Origin: Candidatus Minthosoma equi | Lineage (GTDB): Bacteria > Bacteroidota > Bacteroidia > Bacteroidales > Bacteroidaceae | Direction of reading: 5' to 3' | Length of the DNA stretch: 64,000 nucleotides | Assembly: GCA_018064885.1 (NCBI GenBank) | Contig: JAGHUI010000037.1 | Span: 1-64,000 of the forward strand | In this document: positions 52,301 to 59,505 of the stretch, one piece after another | Layout: every line of letters begins with the position of its first letter | Position numbering within the stretch: position 1 is the stretch's first letter | Notes under the pieces: generated by a model | What the model was told of the DNA's origin: nothing | Seen by the model: only the letters and a program-made list of their open reading frames with translations | Databases searched by the model: none | Translations under genes and position numbers: made by a program

Positions 52301-52603
52301 TAGTTTAACATAATCGTTTAATTCGTTTTTAAATAACGGTATGACAAATGCTAACCAACCAAGGTAAGAGATTTCATCCTTCGGAGAATATAGCCCATAC
52401 CCATAAACCTCTTGATAGCGTTCTCTTTTAAGATAGGATAAGGCATGTTTGAATATTCCCTTAAAAAAAGAAGGAGTTTGGTTGTAATAATAAATAAGAT
52501 CTTCGTAACTACAATCCTTCAGAATCTTATTGACAACATAATTCTTGTCTTTTTTCTTATCTAGAAAGTAGCTTTTATATTCGTAAGTTTTAAAAGGGCG
52601 CAT
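49310..52603 (-). CDS. dtcA: Detocs sensor histidine kinase DtcA
   Basis: A 1097-aa cytoplasmic protein with no membrane helix. About 850 residues form an alpha-solenoid (TPR-like), followed by a helical segment with RCHQQIKQDIDAV, where His912 is a candidate phospho-acceptor, and a C-terminal HATPase_c domain: FYDLFHNLLNNVLEYA (N box, about 978-992), FLNIVIENQIFDE and TEGLSGMAKND (G box, about 1050-1060). The size and helical-repeat plus kinase layout match DtcA, which senses phage infection and phosphorylates DtcC. The A/T content is high relative to the capsule genes, which fits horizontal transfer. No clear promoter box is seen upstream. Confidence 0.82.
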   Translation of the reverse strand: MRPFKTYEYKSYFLDKKKDKNYVVNKILKDCSYEDLIYYYNQTPSFFKGIFKHALSYLKRERYQEVYGYGLYSPKDEISYLGWLAFVIPLFKNELNDYVKLRMRFEDCYLIGDYDSCYDILRKCNLEISYSYWSASNEIRLSELENGVKSRVEKYNAIVENASPAMEVMCSVAQELSFNNKSCEAIADERFKDIQEHYKEWEIRFLKTHCFPFKYEPLGEWMSFDMNSSLIDLYAFFVLNLHKYIERYRDNKLVKEYICIICDSINDPFLHKYASLVKIKSIIPNKERFHLLLNMEVCHAELEMNSVVKRIKENPSDVDFIFSFLQYLVRSKLEYKALQQANCLIEIFSSLLFGYLEDPSREVNTHEIKSICYTNPTLIAFRQIYEITSYLTSDRVDNRYKYIWHYSFDYNIYDSHFYLDEEERNDYLRIVGADFISRNDKLLNFPTLFPSIVSDSIDIIENNISAGLIPKYRESLYLSYLVNRYFLDRKYREAVIIYVNNSILKNYIKIDLCQEVKNIRLSRQEDIDIGSPLDLSIFYFITKHWANKVSPSVTRFLADQNVDLPSDLPYSDDPKMIFFLEKVVSRDIIGICPNNLEDDDQVIEERLKICRKLKKICDKQAYSDEIAALVKEQGINNFLKVVDSSKINVDEFNLKKNELSYSELIFLLYRSTDKDEMTLASAKDLIIDGHDDEQPNLERRTISSRFQLFRKFYLSIRDQFLLNDHAGLDYYLSSRVRHGTIVNQLRHHFQELRLTTLKNEYDNYDVNTYWADEVLKLVGENWVKCTEAFMLFTENIDKCIFQLKDQFIQVKTENYKSELVHACFDYSEGRLNQKIVELYKQPDMDYHSYVDAVFNDLWEHTETCFEEVQKSINGTERILKDELNKLNINVKSVVNPKNPNLSRFTDSVTRCHQQIKQDIDAVKGWFQHLPSSEYDFTMQQLLDASIEGINKINDSNLNVIQDINCEAKLSGAFLTIFYDLFHNLLNNVLEYAKVKMIPPSCKVSINNVRGFLNIVIENQIFDEDKDEAQEHIDNYHKKKNHSDPLLSTRTEGLSGMAKNDCIIYYQMKSDGNLFNPHIEDNRYIVEIKIALTKISAR

Positions 52604-52822
52604 AACGATAATCCTATTTCTATAAATGTTATTGTTGTACTATTTTATTAAAACAAGTTACTGATCTATTCAACTAAGATTAATGTCATGTTTAGTAAAT
52701 ACGGGAATTCGTTTCTTATGTAATTTGTCCATATTTCACATCTTTTGTTGTAGACTTCTCTCAATCCTCATGAAGACAAAATCGTCAGATAAAGATTACT
52801 TATCAATTATACTTGTCTGTAT

Positions 52823-53038
52823 TCACATTTTCTTTCTTCTCCCTCCAGTATGCTCCTTCGATCTACTTGCTTCCAGCTCTTCAAACAATAGTCTTTGCTC
52901 CTCTGGCAAAGTGCCGGCCTTGATTTTCTTTCTAGTGTATTTCGCCCAGTTTAGGAGACCTCGGAACTCGACTTTGTGTTTATCTGGAAAGTGATGATGC
53001 ACCGCAACGTAGGCTTTGAGCTCGTTGTAGTGCATCAT
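52823..53038 (-). pseudogene. helicase-associated (HA) domain fragment
   Basis: The 71 residues include YNELKAYVAVHHHFPD, GLLNWAKYTRKKIKAGTLPE and SRSKEHTGGRRKKM. This is one unit of the helicase-associated domain found in tandem at the end of large Bacteroidetes helicases and methylase-helicase genes. A stop codon lies directly upstream in frame (just before ENWMM), so it is the remnant of a larger gene. Confidence 0.65.
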
Positions 53039-53074
53039 CCAGTTCTCTTAATTCTTGGTTGCCATGAGGATTGA

Positions 53075-53188
53075 CTAAATCATTTCTTCTGTTACCATCT
53101 GATTTAGACGTGGGAGTAATTGCTCGGTATGACGGCATTGGACTTTGTTGTGTTGGAAGTCAATTTCTTCGAACATCTGCTTACGCAT
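53075..53188 (-). pseudogene. short C-terminal remnant of an unknown gene
   Basis: MRKQMFEEIDFQHNKVQCRH continuing to TEQLLPRLNQMVTEEMI, then a stop. The frame is open a little further upstream until it meets the next repeat. The composition looks natural, but I do not recognise it. It lies between the HA fragment and nucleotidyltransferase fragment 3. Confidence 0.35.
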
Positions 53189-53211
53189 CGCTCTCAGTTC
53201 TTCTTGGGGAT

Positions 53212-53632
53212 TTATCCTGTTCTTATACTTTGGTCAGAAAACGATATGCTAATACCGCCATAGTTCAAATCGTCGCCATATCCAGTGATAAACACGGAAG
53301 AATGGTTCGCAGATGACTTCTTCTGGATAATGCGTTAACACGCGGAGATTGTGCTTTGTCTTTTCTATGGCATGGGAGAATTGAGTGTCACCATGTTTGA
53401 TGCGCTCATCATATTTCCCGAAATTACCTGCCATCATTATTTCGTTGAGCAAGAACTTGCCTTCTTTCTCGTTGGGTTGACAGATGAGGTATTCGTCTGG
53501 CATGGCGAAGACTGTTTGAAGCACGCACATCACTGCCCCAGCAAACTTCTTCATTCCGAATCGTCCGAGCGTATGCATTATTCCTCGTTTGACTACACTA
53601 TAATGCTTAAACTTTCTACCCTTTTGAGACAT
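53212..53632 (-). pseudogene. 3' fragment of the capsule nucleotidyltransferase gene (copy 3)
   Basis: The frame 53632-53249 covers the last ~125 residues of the family: FGMKKFAGAVMCVLQTVFAM, PDEYLICQPNEKEGKFLLNE, GNFGKYDERIKHGDTQF and LTHYPEEVICEPFFRVYHWI ending WRRFELWRY. The N-terminal two-thirds, with the catalytic residues, is absent. DNA beyond the stop (53212-53248) is shared with copy 1. Confidence 0.85.
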
Positions 53633-53686
53633 AGATTTGGAACGATCTGCAGAATTATTGCTCTATGTACATATCATATATAGACC

Positions 53687-53967
53687 TCAGTCTTCAATCA
53701 ACTCAAACAAGTTATAATACAGAGGACATGTGTCCATCTTATCATCCTCAAGCATCGTCTTATCCATCACTACAAAACCATTACGCAAATAGAACGGAAT
53801 CGCATTTCTCAAAGCATCCACTGTTACAAACGCACATCCTGTTCTGTTATTTGTGACAAACAAGCGTTTCACATAGTTCAAAATATGTCAGAACACTCAT
53901 TCAAGTCCTCCTCTCCGCAGTCAAAGGGCTTGAATACATAATCTTTCGTCAGTCTTATCATCCGCAT
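53687..53967 (-). pseudogene. GNAT acetyltransferase gene with internal deletion
   Basis: The N-terminal part MRMIRLTKDYVFKPFDCGEE DLNE (53967 leftward) is the usual start of a toxin-type GNAT family, and the C-terminal part NNRTGCAFVTVDALRNAIPF YLRNGF is its usual end. They are joined out of frame, and the acetyl-CoA binding centre of roughly 75 codons is missing. The product is inactive. Confidence 0.7.
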
Positions 53968-53978
53968 CTTTTCGTCCA

Positions 53979-54092
53979 TGCACAGAAAATCCGTTCAATC
54001 CTTTATATCCGTGTTCGACCCAATAAACATTCACGAATAATTCACGATCAATTTACGAACATTCACGTTAGCGTAAGCAATTATAAAACGCA
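53979..54092. repeat. dispersed repeat, copy A (114 bp)
   Basis: From TGCACAGAAAATCCGTTCAA to the AACGCA end. It contains four words ATTCACG/ATTCACG/ATTTACG/ATTCACG about 11 nt apart. Copy B is at 56329-56438 and a shortened copy C at 57352-57420. No coding function is seen. Confidence 0.8.
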
Positions 54093-54179
54093 TGTCGTAT
54101 TTGAGGAGGAAGGAAGACACCCTTAACGGGAAACCGGGGTGAAGGTCCTGAGCCTATTTAATGCTATCAGCAAAAGAGG

Positions 54180-54866
54180 CTATAATCGCTCCAGAACCAT
54201 TTGTGGAATGTAGCTATTCTTCGCATTCATATCCCCGAGTCCAAGGCGCGGATAAACCATCCCACCAATTCCTGGTATCACTTCACCTGCAGGAGTTCGG
54301 TCTTCATCTACCGCAAAAGTCAAAAATTCAAACCTATTGCTCACTGCTTTTGGAAATTCTTTCATCAAGTTTGGCATACCATCTTTATACATTACAGGTG
54401 CCAAGATTACAATTCTTTCTGGATTGAATTTTCCCATCAAACGAGTCAACTGAGTCTTTACGACACACGAAGAACTAATTATTGACTTCACAACAATCAG
54501 TAAGCGACAATTCTTCACAGGCTCTTCATATGATTTCACGATCGGCGATATCTCTAATTTCTCACCTTCATCATTATATACAACAGAACGAGTGCTCCAG
54601 AATACAGACAACGGCGTTTTACCCTTGCCAAGACCATTTTCTACACCTTTTGCCAGCCAGTCAGCATCCTCCGATGCACATACCAGCATTATCTCATCGG
54701 CAGCCACATCTGCCGAATCTGAAGCCAACAAGACTCCAAGTTCTCTCCCGAGGTTATCAAAAGCTTTTCTGTAATCCTCGACCTTAGTATTCTTGTCAGC
54801 CAACATATTCAGAGACATCTTGACAGAAGCCTCGTTTCTTGCATTAACATTCTCAAACTTTCTCAT
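54180..54866 (-). CDS. phosphoribosyltransferase-like protein
   Basis: A 228-aa soluble protein. The N-terminal half is helical and of unknown type. The second half has CRLLIVVKSIISSSCVVKTQ at the position of a PRPP-binding loop, followed by ERIVILAPVMYKDG and GGMVYPRLGLGDMN, a uracil-phosphoribosyltransferase-like pattern. The usual two acidic residues and the Thr of the PRPP loop are not obvious (KSIISSSC instead), so catalysis may be altered. It is 14 nt downstream of the nuclease-like gene. PRTase-like proteins have been noted in bacterial conflict systems; that role is inferred here. Confidence 0.6.
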   Translation of the reverse strand: MRKFENVNARNEASVKMSLNMLADKNTKVEDYRKAFDNLGRELGVLLASDSADVAADEIMLVCASEDADWLAKGVENGLGKGKTPLSVFWSTRSVVYNDEGEKLEISPIVKSYEEPVKNCRLLIVVKSIISSSCVVKTQLTRLMGKFNPERIVILAPVMYKDGMPNLMKEFPKAVSNRFEFLTFAVDEDRTPAGEVIPGIGGMVYPRLGLGDMNAKNSYIPQMVLERL

Positions 54867-54880
54867 AGAACACAGGATTT

Positions 54881-55729
54881 TTATCCAAGCAAAGCTATCA
54901 AATCTAACTTTGTCCTTGGACGTGTGTCAATAATCTTTTGTTCCATTTCATCCGGCCATGGACATTCACCTTTCATAAATCCAAAGCGCCAATAGAACAT
55001 TCTACCACTTACATGATATTCGATTCCTACAATGGCATCCAAAATCTTCTTACATTCTTTCGAGATGACAGTATCAGGATAGATGGCCAAATTCACTCTT
55101 TTCTCGCTTTCTGCCTTTTTGATTAGGTCAGATAACGATACACGACTTTTACTATTCGCCCCTCTCCACACACCTAGGAATAGGGTGGCAATATTCGCCA
55201 ACTGATCATCTTGCGCATCTGCACCTTCTGCAGAAATCGACCGAAGAGCTTTTTTAAGGTCAGAGCTAATCAGCACCAGTTGATTAATGTCCTGCTGATA
55301 CGGGAACCACTCTGCTTCAGAATAACCCTCTATCAGTTCTGGAATTTCTTCTTTCACACTGGTTTTCTGTACGGAAAAAATCAACTTTAATGCAAAACTC
55401 TCGTCACGTTCCTTACAGTCTTCAATTTGGTGAGCAAAATCAAATGCGATATCACCTATCTTTTCCACCTTTCCCCATGCAACCTGCTGAGTATTTTTCA
55501 GTTGGTGATACACATTTACATCGGGTTGAGCAATAAGCAAATCATCAACAAAGGTATCTTCCAATTGAGTTTGAAAAGACACATCATCTAACTGATGTTT
55601 GTATTTTGCCAAACAAGACACAATCTGAAAGACTGCATAGAAATCCTCATACAGCCCACCTTTCTGATTATTCTCACCACCCCTGTGCTTGTTGGCAAGA
55701 TATTCGTTTAGAGCCTTACTCCTCGCCAT
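54881..55729 (-). CDS. Cap4/DUF4297-like nuclease domain protein
   Basis: From ATG 55729 it has 282 residues. The N-terminus resembles dsDNA-endonuclease domains of the Cap4 type: KGGLYEDFYAVF (Glu28), QLEDTFVDDLLI (Asp62/Asp63) and VYHQLKNT (Gln76-x-Lys78), a PD-(D/E)xK arrangement. The rest is helical (SLSDLIKKAE, VISKECKKILDAI) with no SAVED or helicase domain, so how it is triggered is unknown. The gene overlaps DUF1653 by 14 nt and is followed by the PRTase-like gene; the three form an operon. The longer start at 55777 lies inside DUF1653. Confidence 0.65.
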   Translation of the reverse strand: MARSKALNEYLANKHRGGENNQKGGLYEDFYAVFQIVSCLAKYKHQLDDVSFQTQLEDTFVDDLLIAQPDVNVYHQLKNTQQVAWGKVEKIGDIAFDFAHQIEDCKERDESFALKLIFSVQKTSVKEEIPELIEGYSEAEWFPYQQDINQLVLISSDLKKALRSISAEGADAQDDQLANIATLFLGVWRGANSKSRVSLSDLIKKAESEKRVNLAIYPDTVISKECKKILDAIVGIEYHVSGRMFYWRFGFMKGECPWPDEMEQKIIDTRPRTKLDLIALLG

Positions 55730-55949
55730 ACGCTTCTTTCTTTGAAATCTCCTGAAATCTAGGAACCTCCACGCCATCCTTCATAACGACATCATAAAAC
55801 ATCACTTTGGGACGCACCCATACTTTTCCCTCTCCATACAATGCCTTGTACACAATAACATCCTCTAAAGACTCACTATCCTGCCCCTCTGCCAAAAGAA
55901 CATACCTACCACCTTTAAAGTGACGATAATATTTTGATTCTTGCTTCAT
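55716..55949 (-). CDS. DUF1653 protein
   Basis: A 77-aa protein with the complete DUF1653 pattern: YYRHFKGGRYVLLAEGQDSE, VIVYKALYGEGKVWVRPKVM and FYDVV with VPRF. The fold is a small beta barrel; its biochemical role is unknown. It is the first gene of the three-gene operon and overlaps the nuclease-like gene. A TAGTTTTG promoter box lies 29 nt upstream. Confidence 0.9.
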   Translation of the reverse strand: MKQESKYYRHFKGGRYVLLAEGQDSESLEDVIVYKALYGEGKVWVRPKVMFYDVVMKDGVEVPRFQEISKKEAYGEE

Positions 55950-55977
55950 TACAAATTCAAAAGAATAATTTCGAGAA

Positions 55978-55985
55978 CAAAACTA
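55978..55985 (-). promoter_or_regulatory. -7 box (TAGTTTTG) for the DUF1653 operon
   Basis: Fits TAnnTTTG on the minus strand and is 29 nt from the DUF1653 ATG. Confidence 0.5.
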
Positions 55986-56328
55986 CGATTTTATTTTGAT
56001 TCGTCAATTTCAATCGCAAATTTTCTCCAAAAAATTAACATTTGAAAACTTTTCTTTAAGTTCTTGAGCATATAGTATAACGATTTACGTTTGTTAAACA
56101 AAAATCGTGACACATTTCAATTTAACGCTCGTTGTACTGCATAATCCATAATTCTCCAACTCTCTGAGCAACGGCATCAGGTCATACAACATGAACCTTG
56201 TCCTTGGTTCTTCTGGTTAGCCAACTGCTCCTGCACCTTCAGAATGTATTCAACAGCCCAACTTATTAACGACTGCATAGGAGTCTTTTGCGACGAAGAT
56301 ACCTTTATCTATTTCATCACATCAGAGT
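55986..56328. other. gene-free stretch with possible remnant
   Basis: No convincing gene. On the minus strand 56278-56177 reads MQSLISWAVEYILKVQEQLA then NQKNQGQGSCCMT and stops; it is probably a leftover of a larger gene. The 5' half is A/T-rich. Confidence 0.35.
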
Positions 56329-56438
56329 GCACAGAAAATCCGTTCAATCCTTTATATCCGTGTTCGCCCTAATATACATTCACGAATAATTCGCGGTTAA
56401 TTTACGAACATTCACGTTAGCGTAAGCAATTAAACGCA
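56329..56438. repeat. dispersed repeat, copy B (110 bp)
   Basis: Nearly the same as copy A, with ATTCGCGGTTAATTTACGAA in the centre. It lies 20 nt from the 3' end of the PIN toxin gene. Confidence 0.8.
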
Positions 56439-56458
56439 CGAGTTCCCGAAGTAGTCCA

Positions 56459-56863
56459 TCATCTCATCTTCAATATCTCCAATAACACTGCCGGAGTCAC
56501 CACAATCGGAGTCATAGGGAAATGCTTTTGATTACCAGTCACAAGAAAAGCATCCTCCTTACTCAAAGCCACCTCATAGAACACACGGTCATCCTCATCT
56601 GGCATCTGTTCATTATAAGGTGCACGTTTGGAGTGGACACCATGCTCCCTCACATAGGCGATGATTGTGTTGATGACGATTCTGGGAAACTTGAACTTCG
56701 GACGACTTAACACCTCCTCATACTCTGTCAGAATTTCCTAATTATACAAAGCCTTGAACCTGCCCTCCTGCAACAGTTTCACAACCCTGAACGTGGCTGC
56801 GTGATCATTCTTCGTCCAAAGTGCCGAAACCAGCACGTTAGTATCAATCACAGCGTAAATCAT
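56459..56863 (-). pseudogene. PIN-domain toxin gene interrupted by one nonsense codon
   Basis: The frame MIYAVIDTNVLVSALWTKND begins the PIN fold with the first catalytic Asp (DTN), and the downstream part EILTEYEEVLSRPKFKFPRI through DEDDRVFYEVALSKEDAFLV to TGNQKHFP carries the remaining acidic residues. The only defect is a TAG at 56738-56740 (codon 42), in ALYN-stop-EILTEY, where relatives have Glu or Asp. The start overlaps the antitoxin stop as ATGA. An internal start could give an 84-aa fragment without the first Asp, which would be inactive. Confidence 0.85.
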
Positions 56864-57174
56864 AATACTGCTCTTTCACGTCTAGCCCTACGCTCTCTAC
56901 GAGCATCAGCTATCTCGGCATTGATGTCCTCCATAGACAACTCTGGTTCATCACGCTCAACGGCAGCCTGATGCATAGCGTCCAGCAAATCGCCGAATTC
57001 TTGCCTTGTATCCCTTCTCTTGCCTATGGTGAAGGGAATACTTCTCGTCTCAGCAACAGCACGCATAAAGATATTCATCGCTGTATTAGCGCTCATACCA
57101 AACTCCTCACACAGATTAGTAAAAACCGACTTCAGATTAGCGTCCGTGCGGACAGTCATTGTAACTTGTGCCAT
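56860..57174 (-). CDS. RelB/DinJ family antitoxin
   Basis: A 104-aa ribbon-helix-helix protein: QVTMTVRTDANLKSVFTNLC EEFGMSANTAMNIFMRAV is the DNA-binding part, ending in IPFTIG, after which an extended charged helix (EDINAEIADARRERRARRER) would bind the toxin. It would repress its own promoter as a dimer. It pairs with a COG1569-type PIN toxin and not the more common RelE-type partner. Since the toxin is broken, this may be a free antitoxin gene. A TATCTTTG box is at 57223-57230. Confidence 0.88.
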   Translation of the reverse strand: MAQVTMTVRTDANLKSVFTNLCEEFGMSANTAMNIFMRAVAETRSIPFTIGKRRDTRQEFGDLLDAMHQAAVERDEPELSMEDINAEIADARRERRARRERAVL

Positions 57175-57222
57175 ATTCTACTTGCATTACATTGTGATGT
57201 CATATTGAATTCATTTCGCCTA

Positions 57223-57230
57223 CAAAGATA
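57223..57230 (-). promoter_or_regulatory. -7 box (TATCTTTG) for the toxin-antitoxin operon
   Basis: Fits TAnnTTTG on the minus strand, 48 nt upstream of the antitoxin ATG. Confidence 0.55.
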
Positions 57231-57351
57231 ATTCTTTTCCTCCTTCTTATCCAAATATTTCCGCCACTTTAACACACAATTTTGCATCTTTCACCCAGTA
57301 CTGTACAAAAGAACATCCTATTTTGATGGGAAAAATGAATAAAATGTTTTC

Positions 57352-57420
57352 TAATAAACATTCACGAATAATTCGCGGTTAATTTACGAACATTCACGTT
57401 AGCGTAAGCAATTAAACGCA
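57352..57420. repeat. dispersed repeat, copy C (69 bp, shortened)
   Basis: This copy carries only the second half of copies A and B, from CTAATAAACATTCACGAATA to AAACGCA. It lies 41 nt past the end of the intact nucleotidyltransferase gene. Confidence 0.8.
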
Positions 57421-57461
57421 CGAAATCCCTCATTCCCGAAATCCAGAAATCCTGTATTCCA

Positions 57462-58679
57462 TTATCTCTCCCACCTCCACCATTCAAATCGTCTCCACAT
57501 CCAATGATAAACACGGAAAAATGGTTCACATATTGCTTCGTTTGGATAGAATCGAACCAAAGAAAGATTATGATTTGTTTTTCTGAAGAATTTGTGTAAG
57601 GACGATTCGTTAACAAGTCGTAATTTTTTAGGATCATACTTGCCAAAATTTCCAGATACCAGAATATAATCCAACAGACTTGCACCTGCTACCGGTTCTG
57701 GTTGACATAACAACATTTCATCAGGTAGAGCAAAAACTTCTTGAAGCACGTACATAACTGCTCCTGCCAATCTGCGCAATCCTAAATAATTCAAATAGTA
57801 GTCTATTTTCTCTTTGGTCAACACATTCTCAGATTGGGATGTCATACAATCTCTATGCCATCTATTAATTACCATATAATAGTCAAGCAACTGCCTCAAA
57901 CCAACACCTTCTTCAAAAACATGCTTATATATGTGAGTCAATTGATATATGACATTAAATGATACAGAAGGAAGAGGTATAGCTATTGTAGAATCCACTT
58001 TCTCAACAACGACATTGCCATACTTCTCAAAAAAACGCTGTAATCGCTTGTCAAGGAAAGGGTTATTAAAATACATTGGCATAAAATGAGCCTCAATTTC
58101 ACAACCATTTGACACAGGCATATCTACATGATGATAACGTATGGTTAGATCATCTGACTCATTCGTTTTTTTTGCTTCTGCAATAGAATAGTTAACGATT
58201 ATTTCTTTTCTATTTCGTCTAGTTTGGACATTTCCACGATAGTCTTCTTTGCTATCAATAGGTATCAGCCACGCATCAATATCTCCTGGTGTTCGCAACA
58301 TACCTAAAGACTCAAAATCGCCTATAGATTCCGAGTTCATCGCAGAGTAGTTTGGGATATTTCCTTGTCCCTTAATTACCATTATTTTGAACCCATCCTT
58401 CTCAATCTTCTCACATATCTGCTTACATAGTATATTCATTTGAGAATTTTTGTTAACTATTTTGGCTGCATTAGCAAACCATTTCAGCACAAGTGCCTTC
58501 GGAGGCCATTGCTCTTTGGGCAGTGTTTGAATTCCTGCATATCCAATACCCAATAGGGTATGCTTTTTGCACAAATCATACACGCCTATCCATTCCTCAT
58601 CATTTGGATTGCATGACAATTGCTTTAAATTTCCAATTGCCACTTTCAACAAATCAAAAAAGATATCTTGTACCATCAT
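57462..58679 (-). CDS. nucleotidyltransferase family protein (NTP_transf_5-like), capsule locus
   Basis: This 405-aa protein is common in Bacteroidetes capsule loci. Its N-terminal half contains a nucleotidyltransferase-like core: GFKIMVIKGQGNI and LRTPGDIDAWLIP (the DxD metal site), then IRYHHVDMPV and EAHFMPMYFNNP. The C-terminal third (LGLRRLAGAVMYVLQEVFAL, GNFGKYDPKKL, VRFYPNEAICEPFFRVYHWM WRRFEWW) is the part duplicated three times upstream in the defence island. The substrate is unknown. It is the last gene of the second capsule operon, 16 nt after the GT2 gene. Confidence 0.85.
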   Translation of the reverse strand: MMVQDIFFDLLKVAIGNLKQLSCNPNDEEWIGVYDLCKKHTLLGIGYAGIQTLPKEQWPPKALVLKWFANAAKIVNKNSQMNILCKQICEKIEKDGFKIMVIKGQGNIPNYSAMNSESIGDFESLGMLRTPGDIDAWLIPIDSKEDYRGNVQTRRNRKEIIVNYSIAEAKKTNESDDLTIRYHHVDMPVSNGCEIEAHFMPMYFNNPFLDKRLQRFFEKYGNVVVEKVDSTIAIPLPSVSFNVIYQLTHIYKHVFEEGVGLRQLLDYYMVINRWHRDCMTSQSENVLTKEKIDYYLNYLGLRRLAGAVMYVLQEVFALPDEMLLCQPEPVAGASLLDYILVSGNFGKYDPKKLRLVNESSLHKFFRKTNHNLSLVRFYPNEAICEPFFRVYHWMWRRFEWWRWER

Positions 58680-58695
58680 CTCTATTCTTCAATCT

Positions 58696-59475
58696 TTATG
58701 CGTTTTTCAGTTTCGCCATAATGAACTGAGGAATCTTCCACATCATTTTCTCTATTTTTGTTAATGTTGCAAAATGGAAGCCATATCCACTATAAACCCT
58801 AATATCCTCATTCCACATCTTTTTACGCTTTGAACTGTCGGTGCTCATTCCTCCCATGCGCATACGTGTCGTGAACCTATTCTTCATATAATGAACTTTT
58901 ATATCAGGAGAGAGTAAGTATCTAACTAACAAATCACTATCGGCAGCTATTTTGTAGGTTTCGTCATACAAACCATTTCTCATCATAAAATCTTTTTTTA
59001 TGTAACAGGTTGGATGCAAAGGCAACCAGCCATGACGAACTTTCCATCTAGAATATTCTCCTCCTATCCATCTACGTACAGACTTTGTAATATCTTTTTC
59101 AGCAACAAATATACCGTCCGCATAAACAAAATCCGCTCCGGTACGCTCAAACTCATGCACATAGTCGCTAACAACTTTATCGTCAAACATAAAATCATCA
59201 GAATGGCACAACCCGATCACTTCGCCTGTAGCCATCCTGATGCCCTTGTTGATAGCCTCATACATACCCTTGTCCGGCTCCGAGATGTACTTCACCGTCA
59301 CGTTCTGTGGTGCATCCTTAATCGTTGCCTCAATCACCACCTGGCTTCCATCCTTCGAAGCCCCATCCACGATGATATACTCTATATCGCTATAATCCTG
59401 TGCAAACACCGAGCGGATAGCCCCCTCAATCGTCGCAGCTCTGTTATAACACGATGTAATAATTGACACTTTCAT
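58696..59475 (-). CDS. GT2 family glycosyltransferase
   Basis: A 259-aa capsule glycosyltransferase: VSIITSCYNRAATIEGAIRS, EYIIVDGASKDGS, YISEPDKGMYEAINKGI, GLCHSDDFMF (DxD) and HPTCYIKKDFM with YKIAADSDLLVRY. The short length and SEPDKGMYEA phrase are typical of WcaA-like family members. It adds one sugar of the repeat unit on the cytoplasmic side. Confidence 0.93.
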   Translation of the reverse strand: MKVSIITSCYNRAATIEGAIRSVFAQDYSDIEYIIVDGASKDGSQVVIEATIKDAPQNVTVKYISEPDKGMYEAINKGIRMATGEVIGLCHSDDFMFDDKVVSDYVHEFERTGADFVYADGIFVAEKDITKSVRRWIGGEYSRWKVRHGWLPLHPTCYIKKDFMMRNGLYDETYKIAADSDLLVRYLLSPDIKVHYMKNRFTTRMRMGGMSTDSSKRKKMWNEDIRVYSGYGFHFATLTKIEKMMWKIPQFIMAKLKNA

Positions 59476-59505
59476 ATATTGCTTTAATTTATAGTCAATT
59501 AAAAG

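Noticed and set aside
54180-55949. CBASS system based on the Cap4-like nuclease
   Set aside because: No cyclic-nucleotide synthase and no SAVED domain is present in or near the operon.
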